Source: Pomacea canaliculata (Eukaryota > Mollusca > Gastropoda > Architaenioglossa > Ampullariidae). Taken from it: a DNA stretch of 64,000 nucleotides. The notes under the pieces are model-generated. The model was not told the origin of the DNA. It was given only the letters and a program-made list of their open reading frames with translations, and searched no databases. Shown here in pieces: positions 34,553 to 46,422 of the stretch. A program made the translations under genes and the position numbers. The stretch covers positions 14,544,252 through 14,608,251 of the forward strand of contig NC_037595.1 in NCBI RefSeq assembly GCF_003073045.1. Reading direction: 5' to 3'. Each line of letters starts with the position of its first letter. The stretch's first letter is position 1.

Positions 34553-37500
34553 GTAAATGCTAGCATCAGAATAGGAAGATATTCATTTAGTCATTGTTTG
34601 CTTTTTACACGGGACTTTTTTCCACTACTTTCGCTCAGTGGGGTGGGCAATGCAGTTGAAAAAGAAGTATTGGGCAATATATCAAGGTCAACGCAAGATT
34701 TTCTTATGTTTTTATTGATAACTTGTATGACTAGGTAAGAATCCTACGCCTCATTCTTTGTGTTCTGTGACACACCAGGCTTTCCGCACAAGTGACTTGT
34801 ACACGCTAAAGGTTTGACCACGGACGGGATATAAGTTCGTGGTTTGACTTACTTGCCTGAGGCCTGAGGGTCGGGAAAAAAATATTAAAGTGTCATTGGC
34901 CTAACTGATATTCAGGATTATTTCTTATTTCTGCGATGAAGCGAATTATGACAATGGCATGTGGTGAAATTATTTGGAGGTTTCCTGTTATTACATACCT
35001 GTTGGTTCTGTAACAAGTTATTGCCCAGGCATGGAATTTTGATATTCTTTTATTTGCTAACCATTTTGGGGCCACTTACAAGTGTAAGTGCCTCTGATTG
35101 TTTTTCTTTTTAATCCTTCCTGTTCATGAGGCAGCCTAGAACTCAAATAGCTAGCCATCTTTTTTCCTGATCAAGGTGTAACTTGCGTTACATGTTCATC
35201 TCTAGGTCAAAGCATCATATATTTAGTCTTTCCTCCTCTCTAATTGCCCTAAGCAATTCAGATGGGGACCTGCCTTGTGCTGAATGCAGATCTTCATAAG
35301 GTGTGGCCAGTTGACTCCTGGTACTATTTCCATATTTCTTATGTTCCCACCCACACACGCACACCAATTGCTGATGTTTTCATTATTATTAATGTTTGAC
35401 CTGTAGCTGTGCAACATATTACATAGACATGTATTTGTAAACACTTTTGTATTTATTTTTATCTTTTACCTGTATTCAAGCTTTGTATTGGTGAACCGTT
35501 GTGTACTATTAAATCACACCATATCCCTCCAGGAGTTAATGAATCAAAATAAATGTTAATATCAATGTATATACTCTGTATATCTCAAACACCAAAATTC
35601 TCATCTGCTCATTTTGCTTTATTTAAGCTACACTACTGCAACTCTCTTCTTGCTGGATATCCACAGTTCCTCATTGATAAACTTCAGAACGTCCAGAACT
35701 CGGCTGCCTGTCATGTTTTCCAGACTCGCAAATCTGAACATGTCATAACACTTCTTCATTCTCTTCATTGGCTACCAATTAAAGCTAGAGTAGACTACAA
35801 GCTCTCAGCTCTGTGCTATGGATTCCTTGAAGGCTGCTATTTTACTGCAAGTCTTGTCTGTCCACACCTGCCCGAGACCTTCGCTCCTCATCAGAGTCCC
35901 TCATTCTATCCCTCCCTCTGTGCTGCTAAGCTGTGGAACTCTCTTCCACATCACATTCACCACTACTTCAGGCTACATTCAAATGCTCTCTGAAAACATA
36001 TCTTTTCACAAAGTACTGTCCCTGAATTTCTATTCTTAACTCCCTGGCAATGCTGTCTGTCATGCTAATAAACATGTAACGGCTCATCTTTACACTGTTT
36101 ATGCCTTCGTCTATTGCTTTACGTTCAACTCTTGTACCTCATCTTCATGTTGTTCAGTGTACCGATACGTACCTCACTGTCATCTGGCTGTTATTTTTCA
36201 TTTATTATTATTGGTCTGTCCAGAGAGTGCAAGTCTGTTTTGGTCATGATGCTGCGCGTTATAAGTTCACCTAATTCATTATTCAAGGCATTATTCATTA
36301 TGCAGTAAAAGGGTCAAATTATTGAATACCTCATTTTATTTGTTTCTCAACAGCCTAGCAAGTGGTTAGTGACTGCAATCAGAGCCTTGATTTTCTTTTG
36401 AAAATACAAATGGAAATAAAAATGATTTCCATAAGCTATCACAAGACTTTCTAGTCACCCTTGCATTTTGAATAGATGCTATAGTTTTTTTGGGTTTTTT
36501 TTTTTCTTTCAATAATTTTGGGGCTAAATTACTAATAATTATTAAAATGTGGGTCTTTCAGGACTCCTTTATCAAAACAACTGGTATAAGTAATAACAAT
36601 CAATAGGATAGTTATATAGTTTGATTTTTGCAAAACATATTCATAGTATGAAGTATTCTGAAAACATATTCACTTATTAGTGTCTAATATTTTCCTTTTG
36701 TTTCATTATTTTCAACCTGATAATTGATTGGTCAACACTGAATGGAATTTGGTGACCACAGCACTGTAAGTTTCTTTTGCATCACATACTTTTGTTAATA
36801 AATCTTTCTGTTCCGGCAAGAAAATCTTTACAACAGTTAAGTGCTAATATAAAGTTTACAATTCCTCTGTTCCTAATCCATTGTTTCCATGCTAATAAAT
36901 CCACCTTATTAAATAGTTTGTTAATAAAGACGTGTTTGTTGGGGAATGTTACATTTTCTTTCATTGATGTGTGGGGGAAAACAGTCTTAAAACGATTTGA
37001 GTAAATTTATCCCTTGTCATTGCAGCACTTTTGGGGGCCTGGTAAGTAAAATTGCATTGCAGTTAACACCTGATAGATATATGATGTATAACAAACCAGT
37101 AATTAGTAATAAAGTTATTAACAATGCTGCTGTTAATAATAGATTATGCAGAAATTTGGTTATATTTGTAGGTAGATTTCAGAATCATCACTCAGCTTTA
37201 AAATCATTGCATTGTGCTTGAACTCCAAATTTTTCAAATATCATGCAAATTCAAATTGGAGGGAGGTATATATTTATAGTGCCTGTAAATCTCAGAAGAA
37301 AGATTTATTCTTTTTAAAGTTGCCATTAAAGCAAGTTCTAAGACTGGAGGCTTGCCTATTGTAAATTCTAAGTGGTAGTTTAATGTGCAGTGGCCAACTG
37401 GGGCCTGCCTCTGGCTGCTTTGGGAGATCTGAAAAAGGACCCAGAGATCATAAGCGGTAATATGACAGGAGGTAATGTGATGGCTTTTCCTTACTCATGT

Positions 37501-40500
37501 TTGTGAAGGGGTGTTAGAAACAAGAATGACTAAAGTTGCTACATTGACACAATCATGACAGGCAACACTGCAAAGTCACATTGTAATTTTTTTTAAGATT
37601 TTTTCTTCTGACTGAGTAGAGAGAAAAATCAGAACCTTAAAAAGGCACATGAATGGTGCTATCCTCCAAAAATATTGTGTTGATTATCAATTGAAAGTGC
37701 CTAACATTCCATGTCCCTCTCACTTTCCACATTTAACTCTTTACAGTCTGGAATTTCTTGTTTATTAACCAAGTATGATTTTGCGACTATACTTGTTTGA
37801 GCTCTTAAGAATTTACAATAGTTGAATCTTCAAAACTGGAATTTATGGAGTTGTGAAAGTGGTTATAATTGTTAACATTTTATAAAGTACTTCAATGTTG
37901 CATGCATACCATGAATTTATTATAAATAATTTTTTAACTTTATTTGAATTTTGAATTCTTGTAGAGTTAGTCAACTATTGTATGTATTGCCATTTTAGTT
38001 CTTTTAAACTGACTTAAACTGAAACAGTTTATAAAAGCTGAACAGACCTACCATACACTAAACACGTACGTTGAAAGCATATGTTATTGTCTCCCCAAAT
38101 TTGTTAAGCTAAAAGCTGTCAAAAGTTTTTTTTTTATCACTTGCAAACAAAAGACATGACTGACTGCTCTATCTGTCATCATTTGTACAGAACGGTACAC
38201 AGCAGTGTGAAGGTCTCTGGCATTCTTCATAACCATGAGGCACATGAGACCTTGTTTTGAAAAGATTGAAGAGCTGTGTATAAATAAGGTTCATGGCCTC
38301 TGAAGTTTTTATACTAAAGTATTAAATTTACGCAGTCAAATTTATAATGCGGTTATCGTCTGTGTTTGTGTGAGTGTATATGCACATGCATATGAAAACC
38401 CTGACGAATCTTTCTTTTTACTGGCCTGCAATTGAAATGCAAGACATTGCTTATACTGATCCTCGCTTTGCAAAGATCAACTTCAAAGTCTGATGCTGGT
38501 AGGGAGTGGGCGTAAATAACGATAAGAACATTAAAACATTGCTTTTATGATGAGCATCCATTATTATTATTATGTTTGTGTTTTTTTCTTCTTAGTAAAG
38601 CGCTTTGAGCCTGCCTTCAATGGTGGGAAAAATGCTATATAAATCAGATTTATAATATGTATTCAAAAAACATTTGCTGTGCAGCACTGGCCATATATTC
38701 TATGTGCTTTATGCGGTTTGCCTGGAAAGTACAGCCTCGAAATCTTCTGCTGTTATCTTGTCACTTTACCAACGAACTAGCCCAACTGATGCAAGGTGCC
38801 CGCTTCATACACTATCAGTAAGTGTAATAATCACCAAAGCAAGTTACTGTGCTATGTCTTTCTCGTATTATTAGATATTTAACGTGAATTGTAATGGCAA
38901 AACGTTAATGATGTTTAAAACTTGGTGATACCATAAATCAGTCAAGCTGACCGTAAGTTTTGAAATTGTTAAGATTTCAAATCTTTTATTTTTGTGTGTA
39001 AATGTATCTAAGAAATGAAAACTGTTCTTTTCATAGATAACATCTAATGAATGTGTTTTCTATGTTACATTTAAATTGCTAAGATTTTTTCACCTAGACA
39101 TAAATATTTCCTAAAACCGAAGCTGACCTTTGAATGTCACAAAATTATCAAAGTTCCCCAAAATTTTATATACTTTTTGAAATATGAAATACTTTGACCT
39201 CAGTGTTAATGTATGCCCCTATGGGCCCGGGGTATGCTTGCTTAGTGAGCATTGTAAGAATAGGGTCCCTGCCATCCAGCCAGGCATGTCGTAAGAGCCG
39301 ACTAAGGTGGACACCTCACCTAGAGGTAAATTAGGTTGTGGTAGGGCTAACAACCCTACCATGTAAAAAACCCAAGAGGGAGCTGGCACCCCAACAGTGG
39401 ATTTACTGAAGCTGAGGCAAAAGTTGAGGGTGGGGTTCTGGAATGTCCAGACCTTGTACCAGACTGGCAAGATGCTCCAACTAGTCAAGGAGTTTGACAA
39501 CTACAACTTGGACATCCTGGGAGTCAGTGAGGTCAGATGGACCAGCACGGGAAAGAGGAGACTAGCATCAGGACATACCATCTTGTTCTCAGGAAGATCA
39601 GACGCCAGCACTCTGAAGGAGTAGCTCTACTCCTCAACAAGAAAACGGAAATGGCACTGCTGGAATGGAAGCCTTATGGACCCAGGCTTTTGAGAGCAAG
39701 ATTCCATTCAAAGTACGCCAAGCTGACAGTGCTAGCTTGCTATGCACCAACAGAAGATTCCGATGCAGAAGACAAGGATGCTTTTTATGATCAGCTCCAG
39801 GCAGCCTTGCCTTGGAGAGCGTTCGAGCCCACGATATGTTGCTCATCATCGGCGACCTCAATGCCAAGGTGGGAAGTGACAACACCTGCAAGGAGCATGC
39901 CATGGGCAAACATGGAATCGGAACCATCAATGACAACGAAGAGAGACTGGCAGACTTTTGTGAAGAAAACAACCTACTGATTAGAGGCACACTCTTCCAA
40001 CACAAAGACATCCACAAGGCAACGTAGACATCACCAGATGGGATCACAAAGAACCAGATAGACCATGTCATCATCAACCAAAAATGTAGGAGCTCACTTC
40101 AAGATGTCAGAGCCTACAGAGGAGCAGACGTTGCCAGTGACCACACTCTTGTGATAGCTGCTGTTTCTCTGAAGCTACATCGATCGCGAGGAAAACAGGC
40201 ACGCCAGCAGAGAGTGAACTGAAAGATCCAGTCACCCAACGGGCCTTTGCTATGGAAGTAAAGAACAGGTTCCAGGCACTAGGAGACCAACAAGAGATGA
40301 CCTTACACGACTTCAATCGAGTCTTACGGGAAACAGGAGAGAAAATACTTGGCTTCCAATGGAAAAAAAAAACAGTGGGTCAGGGAAGAGACATGGAAAA
40401 AGATTGACGAGAGAAAGTCAGCCAAACATAAAATGGATGGACTCCAGACGGCCGAAGAAAACAAGGCCGCCCAAAGGAAACTTGGAGAAGAACAGTGGAA

Positions 40501-42857
40501 AGGGAGATGAAAGGAAAGGGCTGGACATGGGGTCACTTAGAGCGGGTTTCAGCCAATCGACATCGGTGGCGGACTCTGGTTGAGGCCTCATGTGCAACCT
40601 GATGCACGAAGAGGATTAGATAGATAGATAGTGTTAATGTATATTCAAAATTGTTAAGATGCACTCTAGACGTAAGTACAGCATCTCTCTGAATAAATCA
40701 CTTTTCTTTTTTTATTTGGCCATGATATTTTGCCACTTTGCCCCAGATTTATTTTCATTCCCATAAATTTGCAAACAAGTATTTGGTGGATGCTATGGGA
40801 TAATGATTCGATTTAAAAGCATTTGATTGTTAAGTTGTAGACAGACTGCCTTTACTAAGACTGGAAAATCTAAGAACTAAATTTTGTTTAATCGTGCGAT
40901 AAACTTGTCTGCTGTAGCTCCTTTTTTTTTTTTTCAAACTCCTAAAATATAAGAGAATATCATATTGAGACTAAAATTAAAATTTGCAGCTACCTAACAC
41001 CACAAGAACGAAAAGAAAGGGATCATATTTGAGTGGTTGATAGCGATTCATGCTCATCCAGAACTATATCTATAGTTGCATCCTAAAGCCCATACTCCTA
41101 GAATCTATACTGTTTGTGAAAAATTTGAAAAGTATCTTTTAAAAAATAATTTCCATTCCCCCCAAAAGTCAGTATTTGAAAAAATTTAGTTAAAAATCAG
41201 GAAAATTTGGGTAATTTTAAAAGTTCTGTTTAAAGTTACAGCTGCAGCTTCAAATGATAAAACACAGAAAGTTAATCACAAAAGATAGTGGTATTCTAAA
41301 TATGCACTTTATTATATAATGTTTTTTACATGTGCAGTTGGATTTTTTTCCCTTTTTTCCAGACAAACACTACACACTCTCATGCAATTATTTCAAACCA
41401 AAAGTATAGACTTTGTTTTCTTTCTGTCAAAACTGTTGATCAAAAAAATATATTCACCACAAAGATTTAAAACTTAAATCATTGTTCGGTTCATAAAGAC
41501 AAAGAATTCCACCCCATAGTATTTCTTGTAAAAATAATTTTGGTCATTTTAATTAATGGAAAAATTACAGCATGTCACAAATGTTAAAGGCTTATCTGAA
41601 TTGTTACTAATGTCATTAAGTTTTAAAGTCCTTCCTTTTCTTCTAAATGAAAACATTCTTGTTACAAGTGCTGAACTAAAGCACTGCTTTAAGGTGGTTT
41701 GAAATGTTTTTTAACCAAATCATAATAAAAAATGTAATAAAACATTGAATTGTGTGAAATAAAATGTGACAGGCACTTTTTTTTACCCCTCCTGCACTTT
41801 CTTGCATAGTTTGTTGCTATCTAGCAGCATGACCTTTTTGCACACATATGCAGGGGGTCAGCTGAAATGATTGATTTGGTGAGTTGCTTCACTGCTATAT
41901 TCTTAACCATGAGCTTGCAGTGGCAAACAGTGTCATGCTTTTTTATTTTTGATCTGTTTATTTGCGTGCTATGCTAATTGGGAACAAAATCTAAAATAAT
42001 ATGGAATTGATTACCAAAACTTTCCTCTTCTATTAAATTGATATGTAGCTTGATTAATTCAAACTTTAACTTCAAAATTTCAAAAGTCTGTTTTTTCACA
42101 ACTTCGGAATAATTTTTTTTAACATCTGTTATTACTTGTATAGTGATAATTTTAGATTTATCTGACATATTCACATAGTAAATTCATGTCTTAGATAAAT
42201 GCTGGTAATACTTTATTGTGGCTGACCATCTCCTATCCAGTAGTAAAAATACTTAACTTACATGTAAATGTGCTGGTTCTAAAATCTCGCTCCACCTAAA
42301 GCACCTTTGGTTATGGTCACTTCCAAATATTTTTTTCTCACTGCTTCACTAGAAAAATTAGTTCTTACATTTTTCAGAATACTACCCAAGGATTACAGAG
42401 GTAGTTTATACCGATTCGCTATAATTATGTATCTGTAATCATTAATTGTATTCCTTAATTTAATTTTGTTACCTAAAATCATAGCATATATGTAATTTTG
42501 TAGTTAAAAGTGTGTGAGAAGTGGCCAAAATTAAATGTTTTCTCTTGCCATATGGCTTCAATAAAAACATCAGCTGCATGAGCAAGGTGGGTGTTTTTTA
42601 AAATTTCCTATTTTGTAGAAAAAATTTTGGTGGCTACAATTATGTCTGTCTGCAGCTACCTAACACCGCAAGAGGAAAAGAAAAAGCATCATATTCAAGT
42701 GGTTGAAAAGGAGATTCGTACTCATCCAGAACTGTATCCAGAATTGCATCCTAAAGCCCATCCCTCTGAAGTGGATCAGGAGAAGGAAGTCGGGGAGTTT
42801 GATTCGAAATATCAACTGAAGAAGGAGCCAGAGCCACATATTAAGCCTTCCCTTTGA
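34482..42857 (+). CDS. MPC1: Mitochondrial pyruvate carrier 1 (5 exons, C-terminally extended)
   Basis: MPC1 pairs with MPC2 in the mitochondrial inner membrane to import pyruvate (family knowledge). Exons: 34482-34552, 37026-37041, 37391-37471, 38685-38817, 42656-42857. Diagnostic blocks are [45 protein letters not shown] and [29 protein letters not shown]. The core is about 102 residues, the usual family size; the last exon adds about 66 charged residues. Two oddities: exon 2 is 4 nt short of what the phase and the family motif S-T-H-F-W-G-P require, so the genomic sequence as given is out of frame from exon 2 on; and the exon 4 donor overlaps an in-frame TAA. It is either a functional gene with an assembly or slippage error, or an unrecognised microexon exists. 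Confidence 0.9.
35553..36300 (+). mobile_element. LINE family B fragment in MPC1 intron 1
   Basis: Plus-strand translation: [40 protein letters not shown] and [20 protein letters not shown], then [12 protein letters not shown]. These are consecutive CR1/L2-like RT C-terminal motifs in a 146-codon ORF. The 3' part after 36050 matches 46050-46235. 5'-truncated; sense to MPC1. Confidence 0.87.
37026..37041 (+). CDS. MPC1: MPC1 exon 2 (16-nt microexon, 4 nt short)
   Basis: CACTTTTGGGGGCCTG between TTGCAG and GTAAGT encodes HFWGP and the first base of V. Joined to exon 1 (phase 2) it gives the wrong frame. The family expects one extra base and a Thr codon before His. A missing CACA at the CA-repeat boundary would account for it exactly. 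Confidence 0.8.
37391..37471 (+). CDS. MPC1: MPC1 exon 3
   Basis: Encodes [20 protein letters not shown] and SGNMTG; acceptor GTGCAG, donor GTAATG, phase 1 in and phase 1 out. Confidence 0.93.
38555..38662 (+). repeat. Short interspersed repeat tail just upstream of MPC1 exon 4
   Basis: An ATT-rich run followed by GTAAAGCGCTTTGAGCC and ATGCTATATAAATC, a combination common in metazoan SINE/LINE 3' ends. It ends only about 25 bp before the exon 4 acceptor. Family not identified. Confidence 0.45.
38685..38817 (+). CDS. MPC1: MPC1 exon 4
   Basis: Encodes [20 protein letters not shown] and [19 protein letters not shown], covering a membrane helix and the conserved QPRN/TNE region. It contains NLLLLSCH where the family usually has NWLLFACH. 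Donor GTAAGT at 38818; read-through would add Q and stop at TAA (38819-38821). Confidence 0.94.
39215..40629 (+). mobile_element. Internally deleted LINE (endonuclease and 3' end, no RT) in MPC1 intron 4
   Basis: Flanked by the perfect 13-bp duplication AGTGTTAATGTAT (39202-39214 and 40630-40642) and ending in a GATA-type tail. The 5' part encodes an APE-type endonuclease region: [64 protein letters not shown] and [11 protein letters not shown]. After about 40.4 kb it passes directly to the element's C-terminal motif ([14 protein letters not shown], [18 protein letters not shown]) with no RT domain between. Several frameshifts are present. Confidence 0.88.
40990..41105 (+). pseudogene. Decayed or alternative copy of MPC1 terminal exon
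   Basis: Preceded by TTTGCAG, this copy closely resembles exon 5 (CTACCTAACACC, CATCCAGAACT, GCATCCTAAAGCCCAT shared). In the same phase it reads [14 protein letters not shown] and then stops at TGA (41030-41032); later it has a 2-nt length difference. It could be a dead duplicate, or an alternative last exon giving a 14-residue tail. Confidence 0.75.
42656..42857 (+). CDS. MPC1: MPC1 exon 5 (C-terminal extension)
   Basis: After acceptor CTGCAG it continues phase 2 in frame: [20 protein letters not shown], then a segment rich in E, P, H and K ([15 protein letters not shown]) ending KPSL and TGA (42855-42857). The open frame, good acceptor and matching phase support it as coding. Vertebrate MPC1 lacks such an extension. 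Confidence 0.75.
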
Positions 42858-45420
42858 TTGACCAGAAGGATTACTAAATTCTTGCCAATATCATCAGCTT
42901 GTTGAGATTTTATATGCTTATTTTATATGGTCTAGGCAGGAATTCATACTGCAGGGGAAAAAATTAACTGTACTGTGAAATACCACACATAAATATATTT
43001 TAAGGATTATTTTAACTAGCAAAAGCAAGTATTGTATTTTACCCTAGACTGTATCATGTCAGATTTATCTGGCATGTCTTCTGGTTTCCTGCTTCCACAG
43101 TGTTTTCGTGACATTACTGGTAACAGCAAACTATTTTTTGTTTTCTATGCTAAGAAACTGGGAATGGGAGGAGGTATGGGCAACTCCATATCAGAGTGGT
43201 TGCAAGCGATCAAGGAGTGAATCAAAAGTACATGATAATGTCAAGCTTGAAAGATGGAGAATTAAATGCCATCAACAAGAACAGGTCACGTATTAACATC
43301 TTCATGACAGAAGTAGCTAAATATGTAGACATGTTCAATAGACTATGGTTGTGAGCATGTTGTGATTATGCTTCTGTCTTTCAGGGAGGCAAACTAATGG
43401 TCAGATTTAAATTATTTGTATCTTTTCATTGTTTATGGAATGTTGGTAAACAACAGGTGACAAAGGCAACCATGTGTCTGATTAGTTTACACAGCTTGTG
43501 CTCAAGTAGATAAACAAGTTTTCAGCAGTGTGATTACATTTTATGAATATTGAGGTTTTATAATACTTTCTGTTGTATGTGAGTGGCTGCTTTAATTTTC
43601 GTATATGCAAGACTTCTATCATGAAAACAGAAAGCAATGCCGTTGCTGTATGTGTGCTTCTTTGATGAAAGTTTCTTTGGAGTTAATTAACAGTATGTAG
43701 GGCACAAGAGCTTCAGTGGAATTTTGTTACATCGAATAACATGTTTTAGATGCTGTAAGTCAAAGTTGCACAAAGTGAAAACCATTCTCAGCCTTTAACC
43801 TTAGGGGTTAAAGCATGTGTAACAGTTGTTTCAAAGTCAGTTTCATAATTCCTTGCTGCAGATAAATTAATCATAGATTTTATTATCAACGTATGTGCAT
43901 CCAGTTACAGTGTGATATTGCAGAGAAAATGCCATTATTATATTATTTCATGATCAACAGGAATTTTGTTCACTTGGGTACATATGCACCTCTGTAGGAG
44001 AAAGGGGCATAATCTACAGACACTCCTCACTTAAGGACCCAGTTTTGTTTTCACAACTTGGTCGATTAATGAATTGGTTGTTGAGCAATGGGCACCCCTT
44101 ACCGATATTTCATGCATAATCTACTGTTAGTCTGTCAAGATCTTTAGATATTGTTTTAATATCACATTTGCACCATTTATAACATTTGTAATAAACTTTA
44201 ATGTTTGTATAATACTGTATATTATGTATTATGCACATTTCTACTGTAATAAAATTAAGCTGCCTGGCTGCCGTTTACCTGGACCACTGTTCTTGTACAA
44301 TATGCAAACACTGACTGGTCTATGCAGTCAATAAACAAGTAGGTCACTAAGTGAGGAGTGTTTGTATTTGGTTTGGTGGAAGGAGGTACATAACTCAAAA
44401 ATGTGAACATGTTGATTTCAGCAAAAGTTGGCATTAAAAAATACTCATTAATTGATGGTGCTGATTGCTGTTTTTGTTATATTTGCTAATTGGTGTAATG
44501 AAGTATATAAAATCTATGACCTCTTTTTTTTCAAGAAGCACGACATAAAATTCTAACTTGCTAATTTATTTGAAACATAAACTTGGAACATTCTCGAAAT
44601 ATTTCTTTAAGGAATATGTATTATTTTTCATAAGCAAATATTCTCAAGTGATAAAGGTAAAATTCAATAATACAGAGGCAGATGCCTGCAGAAGAAGAAA
44701 TACTGTGATGTTTTAAACTGATGCAAAGTGGTATGCATTTTTGTCAAGATGAAAAAACAAAATGTTTTTTGGTGGAAAATATACTACGAAGAGTATTTAA
44801 TACTGTTTCAGTAATTCCAGCTTGGATCAATTTGTGAAGCCTGTTAGTATCTTTCATCTGCAACAGCGGGGGATGTTGAAACATGCAAGGTTTTGTACGA
44901 ACTTTGACGTGGTTAAAATATAACATGCTTATCTCATTGTGGCAGGTATCATGTTTTTTTCTATTCTTTTTGTGCTATTGGGAGGAATCTGTAAATCTAG
45001 AATGTTTTGTTAAATGTATTCTCTGATTCCAAGATTTCATTATCATAATCATTAATATGTATGAAGAAGACATTGCATCTCTTGTGTATATTAATAGGTA
45101 TTAGTAGATTTAATATGAAATCCACCTGTATGTCACTCATGTAAGGTCGTTTTCTAACTTGTTTACCACTTCCTCTGGTAGACCAAATTATTCTGAAGGG
45201 AAAGAGCATATAGTAAAAACCTTTTCAAAAAAATAAATTCTTTCTCTTGTTACGTATATGTAACATTACAAAAATAGGTTATGGTTAAGACAAATAGATT
45301 TCAGTTTTTTAAACAGTTTTAACAAGTAAGGAAAGGGTAAAGAGTAATTTGAAAATTTTCCACAATATTTGAACTTTTAGGTTTTTCCTTTCCAACTTTG
45401 ACAATATTTCAATATTAAAC
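42858..45420. other. MPC1 3'UTR and downstream intergenic sequence
   Basis: Apart from the MITE at 44017-44364, no gene was recognised. Short ORFs at 43032-43296 lack domains and lie where the MPC1 3'UTR is expected. Confidence 0.5.
44017..44364. mobile_element. Tc1/mariner or pogo-type MITE (348 bp)
   Basis: Left end TACAGACACTCCTCACTTAA and right end, read on the other strand, TACAAACACTCCTCACTTAG form inverted termini; TA dinucleotides flank the element (44015-44016 and 44365-44366). Non-coding AT-rich interior. Confidence 0.78.
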
Positions 45421-46235
45421 CGCCTCCGCACTGAGGAGTTTACCCTTCTGTCCAGAGCATCTAAGATTGTATTTCTGATATTAGATTATGGATGACCCAC
45501 AAGTTAAAACTAAATGAAAAAACAGAAGCTTTTAGTTTTTTCAAAGAGAAGAGCCAGAGTTCACCCTTCACTGCCTGTCTGTTTGGATGGGCGATGCTAA
45601 TGTTCCTTTTGTTACTTCAACATGTAACTTAAGCTACATAATGTCTGCTGACATGTCTCTAAATAAGCATGTTTCTCACATGTGTCATTCTGCATGCTAT
45701 GAGCTCCGAAAGATCAATTCCATTCACCATACTCTGCCCAATTCAACCTCCAAAATTCGCATCTGCTTATTTGTTCTGTCTAAACTAGACTACTGCAGCT
45801 CTCTTGCTGGATGTCCACAGTATTTCATTTACAAGCTTTAGAAAGTCCAGAACTCAGCTGCTCCTCTTGTTCTCTGGACCCACAAATCTGAACATGTCAC
45901 ACAACTCCTTTACTGGTTCCTCATCAGACTCCCACATTCCCTCCCACAAAGACAATGGAAGTACTATCCCTAAGGGGGTTCCCATGCAATACTGTAATGT
46001 TAACCATCATGTAATGACTCCATCTTTACACTAACTATATCCCTTCATATCTTGATCCATTGCTTTACATTTTACTCTTGTACTTCATCTTTATGACGCT
46101 CAGTGTGCCTATATGTAACTTTAATTGCCGTCCACTGTCATCATTCATTTATCATGATTTGTCTGCACAGAGTGATTTAACGTGGTCAGGTGCTGCACAT
46201 AAGTACCCACTATTATTATTATTACTTTTATTAAA
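45421..46235 (+). mobile_element. LINE family B fragment, second copy
   Basis: Translated pieces run WMTHKLKLNEKTEAFSF, DMSLNKHVSHMCHSACYELR, LSKLDYCSSLAGCPQYFIYK and KVQNSAAPLVLWTHKSEHVT, the RT C-terminal order of CR1/L2-like LINEs; the 3' end resembles 36090-36270. An in-frame TAG and frameshifts show it is inactive. Confidence 0.85.
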
Positions 46236-46422
46236 ATATTTCACAAAACAGCAGTATTTGCTTCAATTAACCAATTGACATTAAAAGAGACATTCAAAAC
46301 TAATCCACATCTAATCAATGTAATAAATACATAAAATAAATTATTAAACAATTTTTTTTAAAGTATTAATGGTTTCAATACAGCTCGTAAATAATAATAA
46401 CTTGGGGTAAAAGTAAAAATAC

